Source: Patescibacteria group bacterium
GTDB taxonomy: Bacteria > Patescibacteriota > Minisyncoccia > JAHIHE01
DNA: 21,042 nucleotides
Assembly (NCBI GenBank): GCA_018899995.1
Contig: JAHIHE010000023.1
Coordinates: forward strand, 1 to 21,042
Reading direction: 5' to 3'
Made by a program: the position numbers and the translations under genes. Below the pieces are notes generated by a model, which was not told the DNA's origin, searched no databases, and worked only from the letters and a program-made list of their open reading frames with translations. The first letter of the stretch is position 1. Each line of letters starts with the position of its first letter. Shown here piece by piece: positions 1 through 6,842 of this stretch.

Positions 1-286
1 TGTTAAATAAATCTACCTCCTTAAAAGTAGTTTCCAGCAATGAATCTTTTAAGTTAAAAGTAACACCAAATTTTTCTATATAATTTTTAATTTCTGGGTT
101 TATATCCCATACCGTAATTTGATTTGGTTTTAATAATTTTTTTCCCGAAACAACGGATATAAAAGCTCCATCGCCGCCGCAAGGTTCAAGCAGGGTGGCA
201 CGTTCGTTTAAATCAGACAACAAACCAAGCATATATTCTACAATATGTTGTGGAGTATAAAATGCGCCTAAATCTTTTTTATTCAT
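1..286 (-). CDS. DNA adenine methyltransferase, N-terminal part (cut by window edge)
   Basis: The minus-strand frame opens at an ATG at 284-286 and stays open to base 1, giving about 95 residues. It begins MNKKDLGAFYTPQHIVEYML and continues with EPCGGDGAF near residue 34. GAFYTP is typical of the start of N6-adenine DNA methyltransferases of the type I or type IIG (Eco57I-like) class, and EPCGGDGAF is the SAM-binding motif I. VWDINPEI, about 25 residues later, fits motif II. The catalytic (N/D)PPY motif would lie outside the window, so the subclass cannot be fixed. The start codon lies 2 bases after the stop of the HTH-like remnant upstream, as in a restriction-modification operon. No clear ribosome binding site (RBS) is visible. 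Confidence 0.75.
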   Translation of the reverse strand, partial: MNKKDLGAFYTPQHIVEYMLGLLSDLNERATLLEPCGGDGAFISVVSGKKLLKPNQITVWDINPEIKNYIEKFGVTFNLKDSLLETTFKEVDLFN

Positions 287-288
287 AA

Positions 289-420
289 CTACTTTGTTAA
301 ATCATCTATATCTAACGCTTTGGTGGTTTTTGATAATGTTTCAATAGTTGATTCTTATATTCCGCCTGATTCAATTATCCGAGATAAAACCTTGGGATTG
401 GAAATATTTAGCTTATTTTT
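289..420 (-). pseudogene. Broken XRE-type helix-turn-helix remnant upstream of the methyltransferase
   Basis: One minus-strand frame reads KLNISNPKVLSRIIESGG, then I, an in-frame TAA at 355-357, then ESTIETLSKTTKALDIDDL, TK and a stop at 289-291. Joined across the TAA this matches the second half of an XRE-family HTH domain (recognition helix, then the x-STIETL-x-K-x-x-KALDID-x-L pattern). There is no ATG, GTG or SD in a usable position, and the upstream end runs into the cold-shock gene terminator. I read it as the decayed 3' part of a controller-like regulator of the methyltransferase. A sequencing error at the TAA would restore only the C-terminal half. Confidence 0.45.
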
Positions 421-452
421 TAAGTATACCAAAATCTCCCAATAAATCAAAT

Positions 453-485
453 AAAAAAAACCGCCCCCACATAAGGAGGGCGGTT
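453..485 (-). terminator. Rho-independent terminator of the cold-shock gene
   Basis: On the minus strand a GC-rich stem (AACCGCCCTCC paired with TGGGGGCGGTT, loop TTATG) is followed directly by a run of eight T. It lies 17 bases after the stop codon of the cold-shock gene. Confidence 0.85.
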
Positions 486-502
486 CTCTGTTCGCAATTT
501 AC

Positions 503-700
503 TTACACGCGCGATACGCCTGTGGCTGACGGGCCTTTTTCGCCCTGAACAACCTCGAAAGTGACTTTATCGCCAACCTTCAACTGGTCAAATGTCACGC
601 CGACCAATTCTTTGGAGTGAAAAAACAGATCCTTTGCTTCGCCTTCGCGAGAAATGAATCCGAATCCTCTTTCCGTAAGAGTCTTGATAGTTCCTTCCAT
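503..700 (-). CDS. cspA: Cold-shock domain protein (CspA family)
   Basis: A 65-residue single-domain protein, the usual size for the family. It carries both RNA-binding motifs of the cold-shock OB fold: RNP1 (RGFGFIS, residues 11-17) and RNP2 (DLFFHS, residues 24-29). The C-terminal KVTFEVVQGEKGPSATGV strand region is also standard. Such proteins bind single-stranded RNA and DNA and melt RNA structure. The gene is monocistronic: a sigma70-like promoter sits about 80 bases upstream and a strong terminator follows. The roughly 70-base leader is typical of thermo-responsive csp transcripts, though whether it is a thermosensor cannot be judged here. No good SD precedes the ATG. Confidence 0.95.
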   Translation of the reverse strand: MEGTIKTLTERGFGFISREGEAKDLFFHSKELVGVTFDQLKVGDKVTFEVVQGEKGPSATGVSRV

Positions 701-779
701 ATGATTCTTTGCAATTATTATTTGTTATTATCTACAATGGGAAACTCGACTATTTTTCCGCTTCTTATCTTATCTCTTA

Positions 780-808
780 AGTATGATGTATAAATCATAT
801 TGTGTCAA
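780..808 (-). promoter_or_regulatory. Promoter of the cold-shock gene
   Basis: On the minus strand a consensus -35 (TTGACA, 803-808) is followed after 17 bases by CATACT (780-785, 4 of 6 to the -10 consensus). Transcription would start near 773, giving a leader of about 70 bases. Confidence 0.6.
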
Positions 809-961
809 GGAGCCGCGCCATGCCAACTGCGAATTTTTTTATAAATTTCTTATTCTCCTATTCCCTCCTACGGCGGGCAGGCGCGCGAATTAGAGATAAC
901 ACAAAAAATACTTTTGCAAAACAAACAAAAAAAGAGCTTTTTTGGGGGGCTAAAATTAATT

Positions 962-1030
962 CTACTCCTCAACCAATTCTATTGAAAATCCATTAGGGTC
1001 TGTAATAAAAGCAACTACTGAAAATTTATG
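962..1030 (-). pseudogene. Remnant of a glyoxalase/VOC-family gene (C-terminal end)
   Basis: The minus strand reads HKFSVVAFITDPNGFSIELV, then EE and a stop. F(I)TDPNG-x-x-IEL is the hallmark last strand of vicinal-oxygen-chelate (glyoxalase/bleomycin resistance) proteins, where the E of IEL is a metal ligand. A stop codon precedes it in frame and no other VOC-like sequence is upstream, so only about 22 codons survive. The rest of 701-1068 holds the csp promoter and otherwise nothing I recognise. Confidence 0.5.
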
Positions 1031-1068
1031 CTATAGCAATAAAATTCAGTCGAACTATTCATTAATTT

Positions 1069-1860
1069 CTACCCGATAAACTCAACTGCTTTATTTATCC
1101 ATTGCTCAAACATATCGGGCCGTTCCAAATCATGACCCCCGCCTTTGACAATAATTTCGTTTTTGAATTTAACATTTAAGCTCTCCAAGGGAACTTTATC
1201 GTCTTCACTCCCGTGAATATGTAAAACATTTTGATTATTTTTAAAATAACTCGAATAATCTTTGTCTTTATTCTCCAGAAAATAAGCCGAACAAATATAG
1301 TTGGACTTTGTCATTTTATCAGTTCGTAGACAATCTTCCTGAAACCGCTTCTCGTCCAGATAATTTTTAAAATTGCTCCAATTGATTTTGATATGGGGAT
1401 TTTGTTTTTCCATAGCTGAAACCGTGAACCAATATCTTAATAAATCTTTTTGATTCAAAGCCGGCGATAATAATACAATTTTCTTGAAATTTATATTATT
1501 TAACAAACTTCCGATCGCGCAAGCTGATAAACTATGGCAGATTAAGGAAATATCTTTAACTCCGGACTCTTTTCTTAAAAAATCAGCGGCACTTTGGATA
1601 TCACCGCTTATTCTCCCAACGGTTGTTTTTGAAAAATCACCGTCAGACAAACCGCAACCGGTATAATCAAATCGCAAAGAAATAATATTGTTTTTTGCCA
1701 ATTCGTCGGCTGTGGCTTTGAATTTTTTTTCGGTAGTGGTTGATCTTTCAAATCCTCCGCACATCAAAACTGCCTTCCTGCTGTTGCCGTTTGATAATAA
1801 AATGCCTCTTAATAAATTACCGGTTTTATTTTGAAATTCTATGAGTTTTGTTTGACGCAT
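1069..1860 (-). CDS. Alpha/beta-hydrolase family protein
   Basis: A 263-residue alpha/beta hydrolase counted from the ATG at 1858-1860. The triad is visible: nucleophile Ser110 in CHSLS (a variant of GxSxG), acid Asp221 in the HGSEDDKVP segment, and His243 in GGGHDL. GGFERS near residue 35 gives the oxyanion-hole region, and LRFDYTGCGLSDG is the usual strand before the nucleophile elbow. The frame is open further upstream to 2007, but those 49 residues are very basic, show no hydrolase similarity and overlap another coding-like frame, so I take the internal ATG. No SD is visible. The fold suggests an esterase, lipase or peptidase; the substrate cannot be told. A minus-strand promoter at 2171-2199 may drive it together with the broken small gene before it. 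Confidence 0.85.
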   Translation of the reverse strand: MRQTKLIEFQNKTGNLLRGILLSNGNSRKAVLMCGGFERSTTTEKKFKATADELAKNNIISLRFDYTGCGLSDGDFSKTTVGRISGDIQSAADFLRKESGVKDISLICHSLSACAIGSLLNNINFKKIVLLSPALNQKDLLRYWFTVSAMEKQNPHIKINWSNFKNYLDEKRFQEDCLRTDKMTKSNYICSAYFLENKDKDYSSYFKNNQNVLHIHGSEDDKVPLESLNVKFKNEIIVKGGGHDLERPDMFEQWINKAVEFIG

Positions 1861-1949
1861 AGTTTTATTTAGCTGTCTGTTTTGAGCAAAATCTTTACCC
1901 TTAAGTTTATGAAATAAATTTTTTTGGGGCGAATTTTTTCCGCGAAAAT

Positions 1950-2163
1950 TCAGACGCTGACTTTTGATAATTTTCGCTCGGCGCTGACGACTATTCCGCC
2001 AAAACATTTTTTGCCTTTTTTGCTTTCGTTTTGAATATACTTATACAAGCCGTCAATTTTTGGACCGGCAACTTGTTTGGTCAATCCGACTTTCGTATAT
2101 TAACAAAATGCCGAGTCATAATTTCACCTTCTCTTTATTTGGAAAGTGCAAAATTTTCTCCAT
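1950..2163 (-). pseudogene. Frameshifted small gene or leader ORFs upstream of the hydrolase
   Basis: Three short minus-strand frames follow one another behind a good promoter. The first (2116-2163) encodes MEKILHFPNKEKVKL and ends in TTATGA, so its stop overlaps the next ATG at 2117-2119. The second starts MTRHFVNIRKSD and stops at once. The third, in another frame, runs VGLTKQVAGPKIDGLYKYIQ and on to GGIVVSAERKLSKVSV with a stop at 1950-1952. AAGGTG sits 7 bases before the second ATG. I read this as one small gene of unknown family broken by frameshifts. A regulatory leader with nested mini-ORFs is the alternative. Confidence 0.35.
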
Positions 2164-2170
2164 TGTTTAA

Positions 2171-2199
2171 AAGATAAAGCAAAAGTATTTTTTTGTCAA
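2171..2199 (-). promoter_or_regulatory. Minus-strand promoter upstream of the broken ORFs and hydrolase
   Basis: TTGACA (2194-2199), a 17-base spacer, then TATCTT (2171-2176). The first ATG (2161-2163) lies 7 bases past the -10, so the transcript would be leaderless or nearly so. Confidence 0.5.
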
Positions 2200-2307
2200 T
2201 ACTTTTCTTGCGACCACAAGATTTGTCAAGAATCTCAAATTTGTAAAAAGCAATAATATAGAGTGCAATATGCATCTGAACTTATACACACTAACCATAA
2301 AAATTAT

Positions 2308-2335
2308 TTGCTTAAATCCATTATTTTGATAAAAT
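2308..2335 (+). promoter_or_regulatory. Likely dnaE promoter
   Basis: TTGCTT (2308-2313), 16 bases, then TAAAAT (2330-2335) with an extended -10 TG two bases upstream. Transcription near 2342 would leave a leader of about 23 bases without an SD before the dnaE ATG. Confidence 0.4.
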
Positions 2336-2364
2336 GGAAACAGATTAAATCTTATTTTCGCTTT

Positions 2365-5300
2365 ATGGATTTTACCCATCTCCATGTGCATACTCACTAT
2401 AGCTTGCTTGACGGCATGATTAAAATTGACGAACTGCTGGAGCGCGCCAAAAAGCTGGGAATGAACTCAGTGGCGATAACAGACCATGGAGCGCTCTACG
2501 GCGTAATTGAATTCTACGAAAAAGCGCTCGCTCGCGGCATTAAGCCGATTATCGGCATGGAAGCGTATGTGGCAAAAACAAAACTTTCAAATAAAGAAGC
2601 GAAAATAGACGATGTTCGCTATCATCTGGTTTTGCTGGCTAAAAACGACGAGGGGTATAAAAATTTAATTAAGCTAAGTTCTGTCGCCCATATTGAGGGT
2701 TTTTATTACCGGCCGCGGATTGACAAAGAAGCGCTGAAAAAATATTCCAACGGATTAATCGGCTTATCCGCCTGCCTCCGCGGAGAAATCAGCCGGGCGA
2801 TTATCGGAAACGATTTGGAAAAAGCGGAAAAAATCGCCAAAGAATACCAAGGAATTTTTGGGCCGGATAATTTTTATCTGGAGATAGAGCCGCATTTTAA
2901 CATAAAAGAGCAAAAAATAGTCAATGACGCGCTGATTAAACTGTCTAAAAAGCTGAAAATCCCGCTTGTGGCCACCAACGATGTGCATTATTTGCTGCCC
3001 GAGGACGCTGAAGCGCAAGACACTTTGCTTTGCATACAGACAAACCGAAAAGTAAGCGAAAAGGACCGCCTGACTATGCTTGGAAACGACTTTTCCTTCA
3101 AGTCCGCGGAAAAAATGTCCGAGGCGTTCGCGGATATTCCGGAAGCGATTGAAAACACAAAAAAAATTGAATCAATGTGCAATTTGTTCATTGATCTCGG
3201 CAAACGTCATTTTCCCCATTATCCGCTTCCGGAAAATTATAACCCGGATAAATATTTGGAGGACTTAACCTACAATGGCTTGGCGAAAAAATCCGGAATA
3301 AAAATTGCTGGTGAAAATGATCTTAAAAGATATAAGGAGGCCGTTGAGCCGGAATTAAAGAAAAGAATTGAATACGAACTAAGTGTTATAAACGCCAAGG
3401 GGTACGCGGAATATTTTTTGATCGTCGCGGACTTTGTCAATTGGGCCAAAAACCAGGGAATCATTTCCGCGACCAGGGGTTCTGCCGCAGGATGTTTTGT
3501 TTCATACTGCTTGGGAATCACCGCTATAAATCCCCTTGATTACAATCTGCCTTTTGAAAGATTTTTAAACCCGTTTCGGCCTTCGCCGCCGGATATTGAC
3601 ATGGATTTTGCCGACGACAAGCGCGATAAAGTAATTGAATATGTTACCGAAAAATACGGCAAAAGCCGTGTGGCGAACATTGTCACTTTCGGGACGATGG
3701 CCGCAAGAGCTTCGGTGCGCGATGTGGCGCGCGCCCTGGATATTCCCTATTCCAAAGCCGACATAATCGCAAAAATGATTCCTTTTGGCAGCCAAGGTTT
3801 CCCGATGACGATAGCGCAGGCGAAAAAAACCAGCCCGGATTTTGAAAGAGCGTATAAAAACGATTCTGAAACAAAAAAAATACTGGACCTGGCTGAAAAA
3901 TTGGAAGGCGGAGCGAGGCACGCCTCGGTTCATGCCGCCGGAGTGGTTATCACCCCGACCGAGCTCACTAATTATCTTCCTCTGCAAAAAGAACCGAGCG
4001 GCGAAAAAATCATAACGCAGTTTGAAATGGGCGCGGTAGAAAAAGTCGGATTGGTAAAAATAGATTTTTTAGGAATCAGAAACTTGTCCATATTGGGCAA
4101 CGCGGTAAAAATCGCGGAAAAAACAAAAAACATAAAGGTTGATTTGCAAAATATTCCGCTTGACGACAAAAAAACATTTGAACTCCTGGCTGGCGGACAA
4201 ACAATGGGGGTCTTTCAGCTCGGCGGTTCGGGAATGACGCGGTACCTCAAAGAACTGAAGCCGACGACTATTTTTGACATTATGGCGATGGTCGCGCTTT
4301 TCAGGCCGGGTCCGATGAATTCAATCCCGGAGTTTATTCGCCGGAAGCATAACCCGTCATTGATAACTTACCTTGATCCGCGGATGAAAGAAATTTTAAA
4401 AATGTCTTACGGAATCATCACTTACCAAGACGATGTGCTTTTGATTGCCATTAACATCGCCGGATACTCGTGGGAAGAAGCCGACAAATTGCGCAAGGCA
4501 ATGGGCAAAAAAATACCCGAAGAAATGGCGCGGCAAAAAGCAAAATTTATCAATGGCGCCATAAAAAATGGCATTAGCGCTAAAAAAGCCAACGAGCTTT
4601 TCATGCTTATTGAGCCGTTTGCCGCATACGGATTTAATAAAGCGCACGCGGCAAGCTATGCGAATGTCGCATACCAGACGGCCTATATGAAAGCGAATTT
4701 TCCGGCAGAATTTATGGCGGCGGTGATGACCGCGGAATCGGGCGATACCGAAAAAATCGCCGAAGCCGTGGAAGAATGCAAAAATTTAAAAATCAAAGTT
4801 TTGCCGCCCGACATCAACGAAAGCTTGAAAAACTTCACTTATATTGACGATAAAACCATCCGCTTCGGGCTTTTGGCAATTAAAAATATCGGCGAAAAAT
4901 TCGTTGAAAATCTGGTGGCGGAAAGAAAAACCAACGGACCGTTTACCGGGCTGGAAGATCTGATTACCAGAATAGCTCCGCACGAACTTAACAAAAAGGC
5001 GCTGGAGAGTCTGGCTAAAGCAGGCGCGCTTGACAAGTTTGCCAAACGGCACGCCATTGTTGAAAACATAGAAGCGATACTTGAATACGGCAGGCAGGCG
5101 CATAAAAATAAATTAGGCCGCCAGGAAAATTTATTCGGCCGGACCGCGTCGTTTGCAGGCGGCCTAAAACTGCCTGATCGCTCCGATTCGCACGCTGACA
5201 AAGGCGATTATTTAAAATGGGAAAAAGAACTGTTGGGGCTCTATGTTTCCGGACACCCCCTTTCTGATTACCGGGATTATTTGGCAAAATTCTTCACTCC

Positions 5301-5916
5301 TATCCGCGAACTGTCAAACAAAAAAGAGGGCACGGAAGTAAAAGTCGGCGCCATAATTAACAAAATAAAAAAATTTGTCGCTAAAAACAACAAGATAATG
5401 ATTTTTGCCGAATTGGAGGATTATACCGGAAAAGCCGAAGCGGTGGTATTCGCCAAAGCGCTGGAAAATAATCAGGATGTGTGGCAGGAAAATAATATTA
5501 TAGCGGTAAAAGGGAAAGTGAATTTTCGCGACAAAAGCCCGAAAATCTTGGTCAATGAAGCAAAAAAAATCTCGGAAAAAGAAATTAACCCGCTTCGCCG
5601 AAGCTCCAGCGAGGCGAGCAAAGCGCCGGATAATAATGAAATAAACCCCCACACCGCGGGCTTACGCACGGGGCGTTCTGGTGCGGGGGTAAATAAAGTT
5701 ATTATTAGCATTAATAATGTTTCTGACAAACAAAAAATGCGGGACTTAAAGACCTTGCTTGCGAACCAGAAAAAAGGAACGACTGAGGTGATTTTAAATC
5801 TGGCATCCCCTGCCGGCGTAAAAACCATCAAAACTCCGTACCGGATAAACTGCGATTCTTCGTTTGTGGCAATATTGAAAAAAATGGCGGGAAGAGATAA
5901 GGTGAGGGTGGAATAA
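2365..5916 (+). CDS. dnaE: DNA polymerase III alpha subunit
   Basis: The replicative polymerase, 1183 residues from the ATG at 2365. The open frame begins 34 codons earlier, but MDFTHLHVHTHYSLLDG is the family's normal N-terminus. The order is: PHP domain (about 1-210), polymerase core with PDIDMDF (catalytic Asp410 and Asp412; third Asp567 in KIDFLG), a helix-hairpin-helix region near 870, clamp-binding motif QENLF at 920-924, and an OB fold from about 990. All nine PHP metal ligands known from the proofreading-active mycobacterial enzyme seem present (His7, His9, Asp16, His41, Glu66, His87, Cys137, Asp206, His208), so the PHP site may be an active 3'-5' exonuclease; this is inferred. Two palindrome-coded stretches interrupt the C-terminal third. 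The gene is convergent with the next one. Confidence 0.97.
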   Translation: MDFTHLHVHTHYSLLDGMIKIDELLERAKKLGMNSVAITDHGALYGVIEFYEKALARGIKPIIGMEAYVAKTKLSNKEAKIDDVRYHLVLLAKNDEGYKNLIKLSSVAHIEGFYYRPRIDKEALKKYSNGLIGLSACLRGEISRAIIGNDLEKAEKIAKEYQGIFGPDNFYLEIEPHFNIKEQKIVNDALIKLSKKLKIPLVATNDVHYLLPEDAEAQDTLLCIQTNRKVSEKDRLTMLGNDFSFKSAEKMSEAFADIPEAIENTKKIESMCNLFIDLGKRHFPHYPLPENYNPDKYLEDLTYNGLAKKSGIKIAGENDLKRYKEAVEPELKKRIEYELSVINAKGYAEYFLIVADFVNWAKNQGIISATRGSAAGCFVSYCLGITAINPLDYNLPFERFLNPFRPSPPDIDMDFADDKRDKVIEYVTEKYGKSRVANIVTFGTMAARASVRDVARALDIPYSKADIIAKMIPFGSQGFPMTIAQAKKTSPDFERAYKNDSETKKILDLAEKLEGGARHASVHAAGVVITPTELTNYLPLQKEPSGEKIITQFEMGAVEKVGLVKIDFLGIRNLSILGNAVKIAEKTKNIKVDLQNIPLDDKKTFELLAGGQTMGVFQLGGSGMTRYLKELKPTTIFDIMAMVALFRPGPMNSIPEFIRRKHNPSLITYLDPRMKEILKMSYGIITYQDDVLLIAINIAGYSWEEADKLRKAMGKKIPEEMARQKAKFINGAIKNGISAKKANELFMLIEPFAAYGFNKAHAASYANVAYQTAYMKANFPAEFMAAVMTAESGDTEKIAEAVEECKNLKIKVLPPDINESLKNFTYIDDKTIRFGLLAIKNIGEKFVENLVAERKTNGPFTGLEDLITRIAPHELNKKALESLAKAGALDKFAKRHAIVENIEAILEYGRQAHKNKLGRQENLFGRTASFAGGLKLPDRSDSHADKGDYLKWEKELLGLYVSGHPLSDYRDYLAKFFTPIRELSNKKEGTEVKVGAIINKIKKFVAKNNKIMIFAELEDYTGKAEAVVFAKALENNQDVWQENNIIAVKGKVNFRDKSPKILVNEAKKISEKEINPLRRSSSEASKAPDNNEINPHTAGLRTGRSGAGVNKVIISINNVSDKQKMRDLKTLLANQKKGTTEVILNLASPAGVKTIKTPYRINCDSSFVAILKKMAGRDKVRVE
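5113..5167 (+). repeat. Inverted repeat inside dnaE around the clamp-binding motif
   Basis: TTAGGCCGCC at 5113-5122 and its perfect complement GGCGGCCTAA at 5158-5167 enclose codons for QENLF and a following stretch that looks like an insert (GRTASFAGG). The clamp motif itself is expected here in DnaE; the GC-rich palindromic surroundings are not. Confidence 0.5.
5646..5689 (+). repeat. In-frame palindromic insert near the 3' end of dnaE
   Basis: CCCCCACACC pairs with GGTGCGGGGG (one mismatch) around a GC-rich loop. Together with the GC-rich stretch before it (5590-5625, including the palindrome GCTTCGCCGAAGC) it encodes an Arg/Ser/Gly-rich linker between the OB fold and the C-terminal domain. 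Its base composition differs sharply from the rest of the gene. Confidence 0.55.
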
Positions 5917-5920
5917 AAGC

Positions 5921-5950
5921 AAAAAAAACGGCGAAATTGTTATTTCACCG
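5921..5950 (-). terminator. Rho-independent terminator of the orphan gene
   Basis: On the minus strand CGGTGAAAT, loop AACA and ATTTCGCCG form a 9-bp stem (one wobble), followed by eight T. It lies between the convergent dnaE and the orphan gene and mainly serves the latter. Confidence 0.8.
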
Positions 5951-5975
5951 GCCGCAAAATTGCGACTTAAATATT

Positions 5976-6320
5976 TTATTTTCCAAATAATACACGCCTT
6001 GTGTTATCTGCAAGATCGCCAATAACCCAGCCTTTTGCCAAAAGATCTTCTACTATTATTTTAACGCCCTCTTTCGTTGTGTTTTCATCGGCAGGATTGA
6101 TTTGTAGAAGAGTTACGCTTTTTTCGACTTCCTCTGGTTCTGAAATTCTTACTGCAGTCATCATTACTTTGTGTACTGTAAAGTTAAGATTGCTGCCTTT
6201 TATATAAATAATAGTTCCTATTGGCGGAACTTCCGGTACAAGTCCTTTATTGCTAATTTCTAACCATTTCCTGCTACCAATTTCAGGTTGAATTAATATT
6301 CTAAAGTTCATTTTTACCAC
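5976..6320 (-). CDS. Hypothetical protein of 114 residues (orphan)
   Basis: I do not recognise this protein. It starts at GTG (6318-6320): AGGAGG lies 7 bases upstream, while the ATG three codons later is too far from that site. The sequence has no signal peptide or membrane segment. It looks like a mainly beta N-terminal half (RILIQPEIGSRKWLEIS, then VPPIGTIIYIKGSNLNFTVH) followed by a mixed half ending in EDLLAKGWVIGDLADNTRRV. It is one of the few genes here with a perfect SD, a consensus promoter, a structured leader of about 125 bases and a strong terminator, so it is probably highly expressed as a single-gene unit and may be controlled through its leader. Confidence 0.75.
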   Translation of the reverse strand: MVKMNFRILIQPEIGSRKWLEISNKGLVPEVPPIGTIIYIKGSNLNFTVHKVMMTAVRISEPEEVEKSVTLLQINPADENTTKEGVKIIVEDLLAKGWVIGDLADNTRRVLFGK

Positions 6321-6447
6321 GATTTTTCCTCCTTAATTTAATTTCCTCCATATTTCCTGTTTGATAATATGGCGATTACTTAAAACCTGCTAAAACAGCC
6401 GTTAAATAATCGCCATAATATCGTTTTTTTGAAAGAACAATTACGAT
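6321..6447 (-). promoter_or_regulatory. Structured 5' leader of the orphan gene
   Basis: About 125 transcribed bases precede the GTG start. A stem of at least 10 bp is formed by ATGGCGATTA (6369-6378 on the plus strand) and TAATCGCCAT (6407-6416), extended imperfectly by AT pairs. Its 28-base loop can fold a small inner stem (GGCT with AGCA-type pairing). The stem lies just upstream of two purine-rich SD-like stretches (GGAGG and AGGAGG). It could be a riboswitch-like or protein-binding leader; the class is unknown. Confidence 0.4.
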
Positions 6448-6452
6448 ATTTC

Positions 6453-6481
6453 ATTATAAACTGCTTTTTGGGAGATGTCAA
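6453..6481 (-). promoter_or_regulatory. Perfect consensus promoter of the orphan gene
   Basis: TTGACA (6476-6481), exactly 17 bases, then TATAAT (6453-6458), all on the minus strand. It is the strongest-looking promoter in the window and is divergent from the thrS promoter, about 20 bases away. Confidence 0.8.
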
Positions 6482-6499
6482 GGGGCCATGTGGTCACAT

Positions 6500-6528
6500 T
6501 TGACACTATTTCCAAAATCGCCTATTAT
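6500..6528 (+). promoter_or_regulatory. thrS promoter
   Basis: TTGACA (6500-6505), 17 bases, TATTAT (6523-6528, 5 of 6). The start near 6535 gives a leader of about 510 bases before thrS, consistent with leader-mediated control. Confidence 0.65.
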
Positions 6529-6596
6529 ATGCTTAGAAACGATTGGGAGGCATACCAAGCCTTTGCCTTTTTACAGAAGGACCAAACTATTCAGTT

Positions 6597-6701
6597 TGTC
6601 ATTGCGAGGAGACCAGCAGGGCGACGAAGCAATCTCGTGCCTAATAGAAAGTATGGGATTGCCGCGCTTTTCGCCGGCTGGACGAAAAGCTCGCAATGAC
6701 A
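6597..6701 (+). repeat. Palindromic repeat, family A copy 1 (in the thrS leader)
   Basis: It begins TGTCATTGCGAG and ends CTCGCAATGACA, perfect 12-bp terminal inverted repeats, with internal AAGCAATCTC and GGGATTGCCGC blocks. Two more copies lie in miaB. Here it sits where the distal arm of T-box Stem I would be. Confidence 0.85.
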
Positions 6702-6783
6702 TAATCGAAACTAGTTTGGCTAAGTTTCTAGACAATTTGAGAGATATAAACACAGGTGGAACCGCGCAAATTAACTTAAAACT

Positions 6784-6842
6784 TATAACCAATAACTTAT
6801 AACATTTTTGTTATCAGTTATGAGTTATTTGTTATCGGTTAT
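6784..6842 (+). repeat. AT-rich inverted repeat inside the antiterminator loop
   Basis: ATAACCAATAACTTATAAC is followed by a T-rich loop and an imperfect complement made of GTTAT-type units ending GGTTAT. It lies between the two strands of the proposed antiterminator helix. Confidence 0.5.

Noticed and set aside
348..548. Plus-strand frame of 66 codons
   Set aside because: It lies opposite the cold-shock gene, its terminator and the HTH remnant, with no family resemblance.
802..996. Plus-strand frame of 64 codons after the csp promoter
   Set aside because: Low-complexity composition, no SD, and it overlaps the csp -35 box and the VOC remnant on the other strand.
1861..2007. N-terminal extension of the alpha/beta hydrolase
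   Set aside because: The 49 extra residues are strongly basic and lie in another frame over the coding-like sequence of the broken small gene; hydrolases of this family start near the internal ATG.
2263..2364. 34-codon extension of DnaE
   Set aside because: It covers the likely promoter and precedes the conserved N-terminus (MDFTHLHVHTHYS).
6475..6699. Plus-strand frame of 74 codons starting before the thrS leader
   Set aside because: It covers the thrS promoter and runs into the family A repeat; the first 40 codons look passable but there is no SD and no recognisable family, while promoter and T-box features explain the region better.
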